A stretch of 40,560 nucleotides of DNA from Phocaeicola sp. GTDB lineage: Bacteria; Bacteroidota; Bacteroidia; Bacteroidales; Bacteroidaceae. The position numbers were made by a program, and so were the translations under genes. The stretch's first letter is position 1. Each line of letters begins with the position of its first letter. Positions 8,266 to 16,344 of the stretch are shown piece by piece. The notes under the pieces were generated by a model, which made no database searches, was not told where the DNA came from, and was given only the letters and a program-made list of their open reading frames with translations. Location: NCBI GenBank assembly GCA_029257865.1, contig JARIAN010000015.1:1-40560 (forward strand), in the 5' to 3' direction.

Positions 8266-9252
8266 ATGAAAAAAGAATCTCCCGTAAAAAAGGTAGCAGA
8301 AAAGCCTTCAAGCACTACAACTACCCGTAAACGAAAAACCACGGGAGCGTCTTCTGCCACCCCAAGACACAGAAGCGGCCCCAAACAAAAAAGGAAAAAG
8401 GAAAGGAAAAGTGCCCCTTCTAACATTGCTAAAACTGCCTCTTCCCATCATTTTCCCGATTGGGTGTACTATCTGCTTATGGGTGTCACAGCTGTCTGCT
8501 TTATAACAGGTTTCTACTATTTCTTTATTCGTCCTTATGCCTACCGGTGGAAACCATGCTACGGTGCAAAAGCCTATGGCGTATGCATACCTTACGGATA
8601 TCCCATTCACGGATTCGACCTCTCGCACCATCAAGGCACAGTAAACTGGAATGAATTGGAAAAAACTCAATATTCCCCCTACCCGATACAATTTGTATTC
8701 ATGAAAGCATCTGAAGGTGGAGATTTCAGCGACACCACTTTCAAAACGAATTTCAGCAAAGCACGAGAGTATGGATTTATAAGGGGAGCTTACCACTTCT
8801 ATAATCCTAATTCGGACCCGATACGGCAAGCTGATTTCTTTATTAACTCTGTACAACTCACCGCAGGTGACCTTCCACCTGTACTTGACATTGAAAAGAA
8901 GGGGAAAAATATCGATCAGCTAAAGAATGATTTGAAAATATGGCTTGACAAGATAGAATCACACTATCGGGTGAAACCTATCTTATATACATCTTACAAA
9001 TTCAAAACCAAATACCTGAACGACTCTATCTTCAACACCTACCCCTACTGGATTGCCCACTACTATGTAGATTCCGTAAGGTACGAAGGCCAATGGAAAT
9101 TCTGGCAACATACTGATGTGGGACTACTTCCCGGCATCAACAAAAGGGTGGACCTAAATGTATTCAACGGGACAATGGAGGAGCTGAAACAACTCACCAT
9201 CCCTGCCACTAAAGACAAGTCAACTAGTAAACAAGTATCTATCAACAATTAA
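8266..9252 (+). CDS. GH25 family lysozyme (muramidase), membrane-anchored
   Basis: The 328-residue protein has a very basic, Ser/Thr/Lys-rich cytoplasmic N-terminus (1-63), one membrane helix (about 67-88) and a GH25 domain from about residue 112 to 310. Catalytic acidic residues of this family are visible as D118 in HGFDLSHHQG and D208/E210 in PVLDIEKKG; YHFYNP and FWQHTD are further family motifs. It should cleave the beta-1,4 MurNAc-GlcNAc bond of peptidoglycan on the periplasmic side. It heads a tight operon (gaps 11 and 17 nt) with yccF and an amidase_3-like gene, consistent with cell-wall turnover. A defensive or predatory role is less likely given the anchor. Confidence 0.9.
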   Translation: MKKESPVKKVAEKPSSTTTTRKRKTTGASSATPRHRSGPKQKRKKERKSAPSNIAKTASSHHFPDWVYYLLMGVTAVCFITGFYYFFIRPYAYRWKPCYGAKAYGVCIPYGYPIHGFDLSHHQGTVNWNELEKTQYSPYPIQFVFMKASEGGDFSDTTFKTNFSKAREYGFIRGAYHFYNPNSDPIRQADFFINSVQLTAGDLPPVLDIEKKGKNIDQLKNDLKIWLDKIESHYRVKPILYTSYKFKTKYLNDSIFNTYPYWIAHYYVDSVRYEGQWKFWQHTDVGLLPGINKRVDLNVFNGTMEELKQLTIPATKDKSTSKQVSINN

Positions 9253-9263
9253 ATTATAAGAAG

Positions 9264-9632
9264 ATGAATCTATTAATGAATATTTTATGGCTTCTCTTGG
9301 GAGGCCTAGTCGTAGCTCTTGAATATATGTTATCAAGTCTGCTGTTGATGATTACCATCGTCGGCATCCCTTTCGGCATACAAACCTTCAAGCTCGGTTT
9401 GCTAGCACTTTTCCCCTTTGGCAAAAAAATTGTCAACCAAGAGTCTGAAGCAGGATGTCTGAGCACCGTAATGAATCTAATATGGATTCTTATAGGTGGG
9501 ATATGGATTGCACTGACTCATCTGATAACCGGGGTAGTCTTATGTATTACCATCATCGGCATCCCATTCGGCATGCAACATTTCAAAATGGCCAGCCTTG
9601 CTCTGACTCCATTTGGAAAAACCATCCAATAA
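9264..9632 (+). CDS. yccF: YccF-family inner-membrane protein
   Basis: This small 122-residue hydrophobic protein consists of two homologous halves. Each has a membrane helix followed by a repeated motif: ITIVGIPFGIQTFKLGLLAL (about 33-52) and ITIIGIPFGMQHFKMASLAL (about 96-115). The duplicated IPFGxQ-FK pattern is diagnostic for YccF (DUF307), an inner-membrane family of unknown biochemical role. It is sandwiched between a lysozyme gene (11 nt upstream) and an amidase-like gene (17 nt downstream), so it may serve the envelope, but this is only context. Confidence 0.9.
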   Translation: MNLLMNILWLLLGGLVVALEYMLSSLLLMITIVGIPFGIQTFKLGLLALFPFGKKIVNQESEAGCLSTVMNLIWILIGGIWIALTHLITGVVLCITIIGIPFGMQHFKMASLALTPFGKTIQ

Positions 9633-9649
9633 CCTATTGATTTTCTACC

Positions 9650-12520
9650 ATGAAACAAAACAAATTGCTCTGTGCTGCATTCCTTATCTACAGCCTAAAT
9701 CTCCAAGCACAAAGTCTGGAGCAGAACGTGAAACAAAGACTGGACGGATTTCTAAAAGAATACCAGACTTCTTATGCCCAAATAGGCAGATGCAAACTGG
9801 ACCATATCGAAATAGACCATCAGAACAAATCACTTAAAGTGTATACTAACCCTAATTTCGGATATCAACCGTTTACAGAAGAAAATGTAAAGGCTATCTA
9901 CCGTTCTGTGAAACAAATCCTTCCAGGACCGGTCAATTATTACAAAATAGCACTCTATGCCGATAGTCGACCGATTGAGGAGCTCATCCCCAATGCGTTC
10001 CGCCAAAAGATTCCAAAAGACAAATCCCGTCTTTATCCCACAGAATACCAGGGAGCACCGTGGGTAGAAAATATCTCCCGCCCGTATAATATCAGCCGAG
10101 GAATGCAAAACCGACATATTGCACTTTGGCAAAGCCACGGCAAATATTACAAGAATAAGGTAGACCAATGGAAATGGCAACGTCCTCGACTCTTTGCCAC
10201 TACAGAAGACCTTTATACTCAATCAATTGTAGTGCCTTACCTCATCCCAATGCTTGAAAATGCCGGAGCTATTGTCTATACTCCCCGCGAACGCGACTGG
10301 CAAACCAATGAAGTGATTGTGGACAACAATTCTTCTTCTCACAAAGGAAGTCTTTATCTGGAAGAAAACTACAAGCGTAAATATAGATGGAAAGAGACTA
10401 ACCAGCCTGGATTTGCCATAAAGCATTCACAATATACTGATGGACAAAATCCTTTTATCGACGGAACGGCACGCTTCATACCAACCATTTCAAAAGCAGA
10501 AAAAGCTTTTGCCGAATGGATTCCAAACATTCCGGCTACAGGGAAATATGCTGTATATGTAAGCTATCTGACCCTTCCCAACAGTATTACTGATGCCAAA
10601 TATTTAGTCTACCACAAAGGAGGAGTGACCGAATTTAAGGTTAACCAACAGATTGGAGGTGCCACATGGGTTTATCTAGGCACCTTTGAATTTGATAAAG
10701 GAAACAACGAATATGGCATGGTGGTATTGAGTAACGAAAGTGAACAGTCGGGAGTAGTATGCGCCGATGCTGTACGCTTTGGAGGAGGCATGGGAAATAT
10801 TGTACGCGGAGGAAAGACAAGCGGCCTACCTCGGTATCTGGAGGGAGCACGATACTGGTCACAATGGGCTGGAATGCCTTACAAAGTATATAGTAAAAGT
10901 GAAGGGGAAAATGATTATGCCGACGATATCAATGTACGTTCCCTGGCAACCAACTACTTGAGTGGAGGCTCGATCTACAACCCATCGGAAAAAGGGATTG
11001 GCGTTCCTCTAGAACTGACTCTTGGCGTACATAGTGATGCTGGGTTTACCCAAGACAACAGTCTGGTAGGCTCGCTGGGTATCTATACCACTCAATATAA
11101 TGACGGAAAGCTGAACTGCGGCATTTCAAGATATGCATCGAGAGATTTAGTGGATATGGTGCTGACCGGAATACAGAAAGATATCTCTGCACAATTTGGC
11201 ATCCAATGGAACCGCAGAGGAATGTGGAACAAGAACTATAGTGAAACACGACTTCCTGCCATTCCTTCGATGATATTGGAAACGCTTTCTCATCAGAACT
11301 TTCCAGATTTAAAACTGGGGCATGACCCTCAATTTAAGTTTACCCTGGCTCGTTCTGTCTACAAATCACTGCTAAGATATACTGCTACGATGCACGACAA
11401 AGATTATGTAGTGCAACCTCTACCTGTAGAGCGCTTCTCCATTACAGAAGGGAAAAAGAAAAATACCTTTGAACTGAATTGGAATCCGGTAGACGACGCT
11501 GCCGAACCAACAGCTACTCCATCGGGATATGTGGTATATACCCGAATAGGATATGGCGGATTTGATAATGGTGTCTACACCCGCTATCCGCACTATACAG
11601 CAAAAGTAGAACCGGGACTGGTCTATAGTTTCAAGATTACTGCCGTAAACAAAGGAGGGGAAAGTTTTCCATCAGAAATCCTGGCTGCCTATAAAGCAAA
11701 GAAAAGCAAAGGAACCGTCCTTATCGTCAACGGTTTCAACCGGTTAAGCGGACCAGCCACACTGCAAACTGCACTATGGCAAGGCTTCGACTTACAGAAA
11801 GACCCTGGCCTGCCTTATCAGAACACTCCGGCCTTCTGCGGCTATCAACAAAGTTTCGACAGCCGACAAGCAGGAATTGAAACAGAAGGCGGACTGGGAT
11901 ACAGCGGTGATGAACTGGAAGGCATGCTTATTGCCGGAAACAGTTTTGACTATCCGTTTGTACATGGAAAGGCTATCCAACGTGCAGGCCGGCATTCATT
12001 TGTATCGTGCAGCAAACAAGCTATAGAAGAGGGAGCCGTTTCGCTTACCCAATATCCTATTGTAGACTATATATATGGTGCCGAACAAACTTCTCTCAGC
12101 AAGAATATGCAAACACTCCTTACCCAATATTGTCAACAAGGAGGAAACCTGATGATAAGTGGAGCATTCATGGGAAAGATAGGTGATTCTCAATTCACCT
12201 CTAACATATTGAAATATACATTTGGAGGCGCTATTGAACATCATTTTACAGGCGAAGTAACTGGTAATGGAATACGTTTCCGTGTGCCACATGCCGCCAA
12301 TGAACGAGTATATGCAGTTACCGCCCCTCATTGCATCCTCCCAAGCAAAGGCGCCTTTGCCTCTTTCGCTTTTCCACAAGGAGGATATGGAGCAGGTGTT
12401 GCCTATAAAGGAAATGACTATCGTACATTTGTCATTGGAGTTCCACTGGAAACCATTACACAAACCGACTATCAGACTCATATCATGCGGAGCGCACTAC
12501 ATTTCTTTGAAGAAAAATAA
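9650..12520 (+). CDS. Secreted amidase_3-like protein with golvesin-C, FnIII and GATase-like domains
   Basis: This 956-residue protein has a signal peptide (to about residue 20, ending LQAQ). It carries an N-acetylmuramoyl-L-alanine amidase_3 fold split by an insertion. The putative zinc ligands are H163 (in WQSHG), E186 (in TTEDLYTQ) and H461 (in GVHSDAG), with catalytic E544 (in LETLSHQN). The insertion (about 255-375, FAEWIPNIPATGKYAVYVSY) resembles the golvesin C-terminal/xanthan-lyase-associated beta domain. An FnIII-like module (about 590-680, ending in SFPSEI) and a C-terminal DJ-1/glutamine-amidotransferase-like domain (from about 685) follow. Homologues are often annotated 'xanthan lyase', which the sequence does not support; peptidoglycan amidase activity is more likely. 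It is the last gene of the lysozyme-yccF operon. Confidence 0.8.
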   Translation: MKQNKLLCAAFLIYSLNLQAQSLEQNVKQRLDGFLKEYQTSYAQIGRCKLDHIEIDHQNKSLKVYTNPNFGYQPFTEENVKAIYRSVKQILPGPVNYYKIALYADSRPIEELIPNAFRQKIPKDKSRLYPTEYQGAPWVENISRPYNISRGMQNRHIALWQSHGKYYKNKVDQWKWQRPRLFATTEDLYTQSIVVPYLIPMLENAGAIVYTPRERDWQTNEVIVDNNSSSHKGSLYLEENYKRKYRWKETNQPGFAIKHSQYTDGQNPFIDGTARFIPTISKAEKAFAEWIPNIPATGKYAVYVSYLTLPNSITDAKYLVYHKGGVTEFKVNQQIGGATWVYLGTFEFDKGNNEYGMVVLSNESEQSGVVCADAVRFGGGMGNIVRGGKTSGLPRYLEGARYWSQWAGMPYKVYSKSEGENDYADDINVRSLATNYLSGGSIYNPSEKGIGVPLELTLGVHSDAGFTQDNSLVGSLGIYTTQYNDGKLNCGISRYASRDLVDMVLTGIQKDISAQFGIQWNRRGMWNKNYSETRLPAIPSMILETLSHQNFPDLKLGHDPQFKFTLARSVYKSLLRYTATMHDKDYVVQPLPVERFSITEGKKKNTFELNWNPVDDAAEPTATPSGYVVYTRIGYGGFDNGVYTRYPHYTAKVEPGLVYSFKITAVNKGGESFPSEILAAYKAKKSKGTVLIVNGFNRLSGPATLQTALWQGFDLQKDPGLPYQNTPAFCGYQQSFDSRQAGIETEGGLGYSGDELEGMLIAGNSFDYPFVHGKAIQRAGRHSFVSCSKQAIEEGAVSLTQYPIVDYIYGAEQTSLSKNMQTLLTQYCQQGGNLMISGAFMGKIGDSQFTSNILKYTFGGAIEHHFTGEVTGNGIRFRVPHAANERVYAVTAPHCILPSKGAFASFAFPQGGYGAGVAYKGNDYRTFVIGVPLETITQTDYQTHIMRSALHFFEEK

Positions 12521-12550
12521 GTAAAAACAAACGAATTTAACCATAAGACT

Positions 12551-12602
12551 TCCTCTCTTTCCCCTTTATGCTTTAAAAGGCGGCAAGAGAGGATTTTCTA
12601 TT
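12551..12602 (+). terminator. Terminator after the lysozyme-yccF-amidase operon
   Basis: TCCTCTCTT (12551-12559) pairs with AAGAGAGGA (12585-12593) and is followed by TTTTCTATTTCTT. It lies about 30 nt after the stop codon of the amidase-like gene. Confidence 0.75.
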
Positions 12603-12719
12603 TCTTCCCCTCCCAAATAAGAACCGCCTCTACAGACTAATGAATCCATAGGCCATTGATATGCAAAAATCCGTAAACAAGTTGCAAATTCAAGCATAGA
12701 AGCATAAAACTTTCTATAC

Positions 12720-12727
12720 TACTTTTG
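12720..12727 (+). promoter_or_regulatory. Bacteroides -7 element of the glucuronate operon
   Basis: TACTTTTG matches TAnnTTTG and sits 30 nt before the chosen ATG at 12758. I see no convincing -33 TTTG at the normal spacing, so an activator may be needed. The TTG at 12725-12727, usable as a start by ORF callers, lies inside this element. Confidence 0.5.
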
Positions 12728-12757
12728 CATTCAGTAAACATATTAAATAATCAACAG

Positions 12758-13573
12758 ATGAATCACACATTCGACATTTCTGACAAGGTCGCTGTAATCA
12801 CTGGCGGCTCTGGAGTTCTGGGAAGTAATATTGCAGAAGGTTTCTTACGTGCAGGTGCAAAAGTTATTATCATAGGAGCACATCAAGAAAGAGTGGATGC
12901 TGCTTTGACACGACTGAGACAAATCAGCAATGACGTAATCGGCACGGTATGCAACGTACTTGACATAAATAGTTTGAATTCGGTAAAAGATACTGTGTTA
13001 GCACAGTGGGGACATATTGATTACTTAATCAATGCTGCAGGAGGAAACATTCCGGGCGGTACTCTTACTGTAGACCAAAACATCTTTGACATGGAAGTGG
13101 AAAGCCTCAACAAAGTAGTTGACCTAAATCTGAACGGAACAGTATATCCGTGTCTAGTTTTTGGAGAAATTATGGCAAAGCAAAAATTCGGAGCTATTGT
13201 GAATATATCTTCTATGACAGCCTACGAGTCAATTACTCGTGTACCAGGTTACTCTATGGCAAAAAGTGCAGTAGAAAACTTTACCCGATGGATGGCTCAG
13301 GAAATGGCACTCAAATTCAGCGAGAAAATCCGTGTAAATGCCATAGCACCGGGATTCTTTATCGGCAACCAAAACAGAGCCATCTTAATTAATCCTGATG
13401 GAACACTGACCGAGAGAAGCAAAAAGGTTATTGCAAAAACCCCAATGAGGAGATTCGGAGATATTTCTGAATTAAACGGAGCCGTTCAGTTTCTATGTAG
13501 TGAGGCTGCCAGTTTTATCACGGGTACTACTTTGGCAGTAGACGGTGGTTTCAGTGCTTTCAGTGGTGTATAA
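12758..13573 (+). CDS. SDR-type D-mannonate oxidoreductase (fructuronate reductase)
   Basis: This 271-residue short-chain dehydrogenase has TGGSGVLG (15-22) for NAD(P) binding and the catalytic set S152 (in NISSM), Y165 and K169 (GYSMAK). It is the first gene of an operon with uxuA, a hexuronate transporter and uxaC, 21 nt before uxuA. That position fits the reduction of D-fructuronate to D-mannonate, as for the SDR-type UxuB (YjmF) of Bacillus, rather than the long-chain UxuB of E. coli. I chose ATG 12758 because an upstream TTG at 12725 falls within the -7 promoter element. Other SDR substrates cannot be excluded from sequence alone. Confidence 0.85.
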   Translation: MNHTFDISDKVAVITGGSGVLGSNIAEGFLRAGAKVIIIGAHQERVDAALTRLRQISNDVIGTVCNVLDINSLNSVKDTVLAQWGHIDYLINAAGGNIPGGTLTVDQNIFDMEVESLNKVVDLNLNGTVYPCLVFGEIMAKQKFGAIVNISSMTAYESITRVPGYSMAKSAVENFTRWMAQEMALKFSEKIRVNAIAPGFFIGNQNRAILINPDGTLTERSKKVIAKTPMRRFGDISELNGAVQFLCSEAASFITGTTLAVDGGFSAFSGV

Positions 13574-13594
13574 CATAATATATATGAATAAGAT

Positions 13595-14779
13595 ATGATG
13601 GAAAAAACTTGGAGATGGTTTGGAAAGAAAGATAAAATAACGCTTTCCATGCTCCGACAAATAGGTGTGGAAGGTATTGTTACTGCCTTACACGATATCC
13701 CTAATGGAGAAATATGGACTGTAGAAGCCATCAATGACTTGAAGACATACATAGAATCATACGGCATGAGATGGTCGGTGGTAGAAAGTCTTCCGGTGTG
13801 TGAGGCTATCAAATATGCCGGTCCAGAAAGAGACCAACTTATTGAAAACTATACAATCAGTCTTGCCAACCTCGGCAAGTGTGGTATTAAGACTATTTGC
13901 TACAATTTTATGCCTGTCATTGACTGGGTACGTACCGACTTGCAACATCCATGGCCAGACGGAACTAGTTCTCTTTACTACGACAGAGTGCGCTTTGCTT
14001 ATTTCGACTTGAAAATTCTTCAAAGGAAAGGAGCAGAAGTAGATTATTCAGAAGAAGAGTTCAATAAGGTTGCCGCTTTAGACAAAACCATCACGGAAAC
14101 AGAAAAAGATGAACTCATTGATGCCATCATTGTCAAGACACAAGGTTTTGTCAACGGCAATATCCGAGAAGACGATAAGAATCCGGTAGCTATTTTCAAG
14201 AAACTTTTAACCTTATATGATGGTATTGACAGAAATATGCTACGTGAAAACATGCGATATTTTCTCTCTGCAATTATGCCGGTATGCGAAGAATACGGTA
14301 TCAATATGTGCGTACACCCCGATGACCCTCCCTTTCAAATCTTAGGACTCCCCCGCATAGTTACCAATGAAGAAGATATAGCATGGTTCCTTCAGGCTGT
14401 AGACAATCCTCACAACGGACTGACCTTCTGTGCCGGTTCTTTAAGTGCCGGAACACATAATGATACTAGGGAGTTAGCCCGTAAATTTGCCAAACGAACC
14501 CATTTTGTACACCTGAGAAGTACGGATGCAATGCCAGGAGGAAACTTCATCGAAAGTACTCATCTTACAGGAAGAGGACATATCCTAGAACTGATTAGAA
14601 TCTTTGAAAAGGAAAATCCAGGTCTTCCTATGCGTGTTGACCATGCTCGAATGATGCTTGGAGACGAAGATAAAGGATACAATGCAGGCTATTCATTCCA
14701 CGGCCGAATGCTCGCCCTTGGACAAGTAGAAGGGATGATGGCCGCTGTAGAAGATGAAATACAACGAGGCATCTTATAA
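13595..14779 (+). CDS. uxuA: Mannonate dehydratase
   Basis: The 394-residue cytosolic enzyme dehydrates D-mannonate to 2-keto-3-deoxy-D-gluconate. It has the family length and motifs: the N-terminal MEKTWRWFGKKDKI with a TIM-barrel start (LRQIGVEGIVTALHDIP), the metal-binding region CVHPDDPP, FCAGSLSAG, the THFVHLRS segment and the C-terminal VDHARMMLGDE. Two adjacent Met codons (13595, 13598) are possible starts. It sits between the reductase that makes its substrate and the hexuronate transporter, with a hairpin between it and the latter. The next enzymes (KDG kinase and aldolase) are not in this window. Confidence 0.95.
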   Translation: MMEKTWRWFGKKDKITLSMLRQIGVEGIVTALHDIPNGEIWTVEAINDLKTYIESYGMRWSVVESLPVCEAIKYAGPERDQLIENYTISLANLGKCGIKTICYNFMPVIDWVRTDLQHPWPDGTSSLYYDRVRFAYFDLKILQRKGAEVDYSEEEFNKVAALDKTITETEKDELIDAIIVKTQGFVNGNIREDDKNPVAIFKKLLTLYDGIDRNMLRENMRYFLSAIMPVCEEYGINMCVHPDDPPFQILGLPRIVTNEEDIAWFLQAVDNPHNGLTFCAGSLSAGTHNDTRELARKFAKRTHFVHLRSTDAMPGGNFIESTHLTGRGHILELIRIFEKENPGLPMRVDHARMMLGDEDKGYNAGYSFHGRMLALGQVEGMMAAVEDEIQRGIL

Positions 14780-14793
14780 GAAAACAATTTTTC

Positions 14794-14834
14794 AAGAGTA
14801 TGTCTGGAACCTTTTACCACACATACTCTTTTTC
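14794..14834 (+). terminator. Intra-operon terminator-like hairpin between uxuA and the transporter gene
   Basis: AAGAGTATGT (14794-14803) pairs perfectly with ACATACTCTT (14821-14830), followed by TTTC to complete a run of five T. The hairpin ends about 20 nt before the transporter ATG at 14853. It should lower, but need not abolish, expression of the downstream transporter and uxaC, or could mark the 3' end of a reductase-uxuA transcript. Confidence 0.65.
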
Positions 14835-14852
14835 AATTTACTCAAACAAACT

Positions 14853-16319
14853 ATGAATTCACCTAATCTTAATACACCTAAAACCAATTACCGCTGGACA
14901 ATCTGCTTCATGCTGTTTATGGCGACAACAATCAACTATATGGACCGTCAGGTTCTCTCTCTCACTTGGAAGGACTTTATCTCTCCAGAGTTTGGCTGGA
15001 CAGATGCCAATTACGGAACCATAGCTGGAATATTTTCCATCCTTTATTCTATCAGCATGCTCTTTATCGGAAAATTCATAGATCAGATAGGCACAAAAAA
15101 AGGATATCTATGGGCTATCGGAATCTGGTCTGTAGGAGCTTGTTTACATACTTTTTGCGGAATAGCTACCGCCGGCATCTCTACTGGCAACTGGACCTTT
15201 ACCTTTGAAGAGGCACGCCATATCTTAAAAACAGCAGAGAATACAGGTACCGTCATCTGGAGCATCTCCACAATAAGTATCTGGCTTTTCCTTGCAGCCC
15301 GTTCAATCCTTGCTGTTGGAGAATCGGGCAACTTCCCTTGTGCCATCAAAGTAACAGCCGAATATTTCCCTAAAAAAGACAGAGCCTTCGCTACCAGCCT
15401 TTTCAATGCCGGAGCACAATTAGGGGCTTTATTGGCACCTTTTACCATTCCGGTCATTGCCCGACACTTAGGTTGGGAGATGTCTTTCCTCATCATCGGT
15501 GCACTTGGCTTTTTTTGGATGGGATTTTGGATTAAAATATATGATATCCCCTCCCACCATAATAAAGTAAATCAAGCAGAACTAGCCTACATCGAACAAG
15601 ACCGATTAAAAGAACAGGAGTTTTCAGAAAAGAAAGGAGACTCACATAAAAGCATCAGTATCTGGAAATGTTTTACTTTCCGGCAAACATGGGCTGTAAT
15701 ATTCGGCCGTTTCCTTCCAGACGGTGTATGGTGGTTTTTCTTGTTTTGGGCACCTGCCTATGTAAAAGATGTACATGGATACAGTTCAGACTCCACAATG
15801 GGAATGCTCTTGATTTTTACTCTGTATCTGATATCCATGCTTTCCATCATTGGCGGATACCTTCCTACTGTATTCATCAACCGGATGAGAATGAATCCAT
15901 TTGCCGGGCGTATGCGTGCAATGTTTATCTTCTCTCTATTCCCTTTAATTGGACTGATAGCGCAACCGCTGGGTGACATTTCTTGCTGGTATCCCATTTT
16001 CATTATCGGTATCATTGGTGCAGCCCACCAAAGCTGGAGCGCTAACACTTATACCGTAGTCAGTGATATGTTTCCCAAGTCGACAGTAGCTACAGTAACC
16101 GGAATAGGAGGCATGGCAGGAGGTATTGGAAGTTTGATTTTCAACCAAGGTTCCGGAATTCTATTTACCTATGCAAAAGAAACCAATATGGCATGTTTGG
16201 GATATCACGGTATAGAAGCTGGATACATGATTATCTTCCTTCTGGCATCTGTTGCTTATCTCTTCAGTTGGATTATGATTAAAATTCTGGTCCCTAAATA
16301 CAAATTAATTGAAATTTAA
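14853..16319 (+). CDS. MFS hexuronate transporter (ExuT-like)
   Basis: The 488-residue polytopic inner-membrane protein of the major facilitator superfamily has about 12 hydrophobic helices. Anion:cation symporter/ExuT family signatures are visible: NYMDRQVLS after helix 1, the helix 2-3 loop FIGKFIDQIGTKKGY, and the conserved GESGNFPCAIKVTAEYFPKKDRAFATS stretch. The operon context suggests import of D-glucuronate or a related uronate by proton symport. I chose ATG 14853 because it precedes a family-like NYRWTICFMLF start; an in-frame ATG at 14754 lies inside uxuA. uxaC follows 25 nt after the stop. Confidence 0.9.
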   Translation: MNSPNLNTPKTNYRWTICFMLFMATTINYMDRQVLSLTWKDFISPEFGWTDANYGTIAGIFSILYSISMLFIGKFIDQIGTKKGYLWAIGIWSVGACLHTFCGIATAGISTGNWTFTFEEARHILKTAENTGTVIWSISTISIWLFLAARSILAVGESGNFPCAIKVTAEYFPKKDRAFATSLFNAGAQLGALLAPFTIPVIARHLGWEMSFLIIGALGFFWMGFWIKIYDIPSHHNKVNQAELAYIEQDRLKEQEFSEKKGDSHKSISIWKCFTFRQTWAVIFGRFLPDGVWWFFLFWAPAYVKDVHGYSSDSTMGMLLIFTLYLISMLSIIGGYLPTVFINRMRMNPFAGRMRAMFIFSLFPLIGLIAQPLGDISCWYPIFIIGIIGAAHQSWSANTYTVVSDMFPKSTVATVTGIGGMAGGIGSLIFNQGSGILFTYAKETNMACLGYHGIEAGYMIIFLLASVAYLFSWIMIKILVPKYKLIEI

Positions 16320-16344
16320 AAACGACCCGCTAAAAGTAAACTAT

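Noticed and set aside
12725-12757. TTG start adding 11 residues to the SDR reductase
   Set aside because: The TTG overlaps the TACTTTTG promoter element and the family start is at the ATG at 12758.
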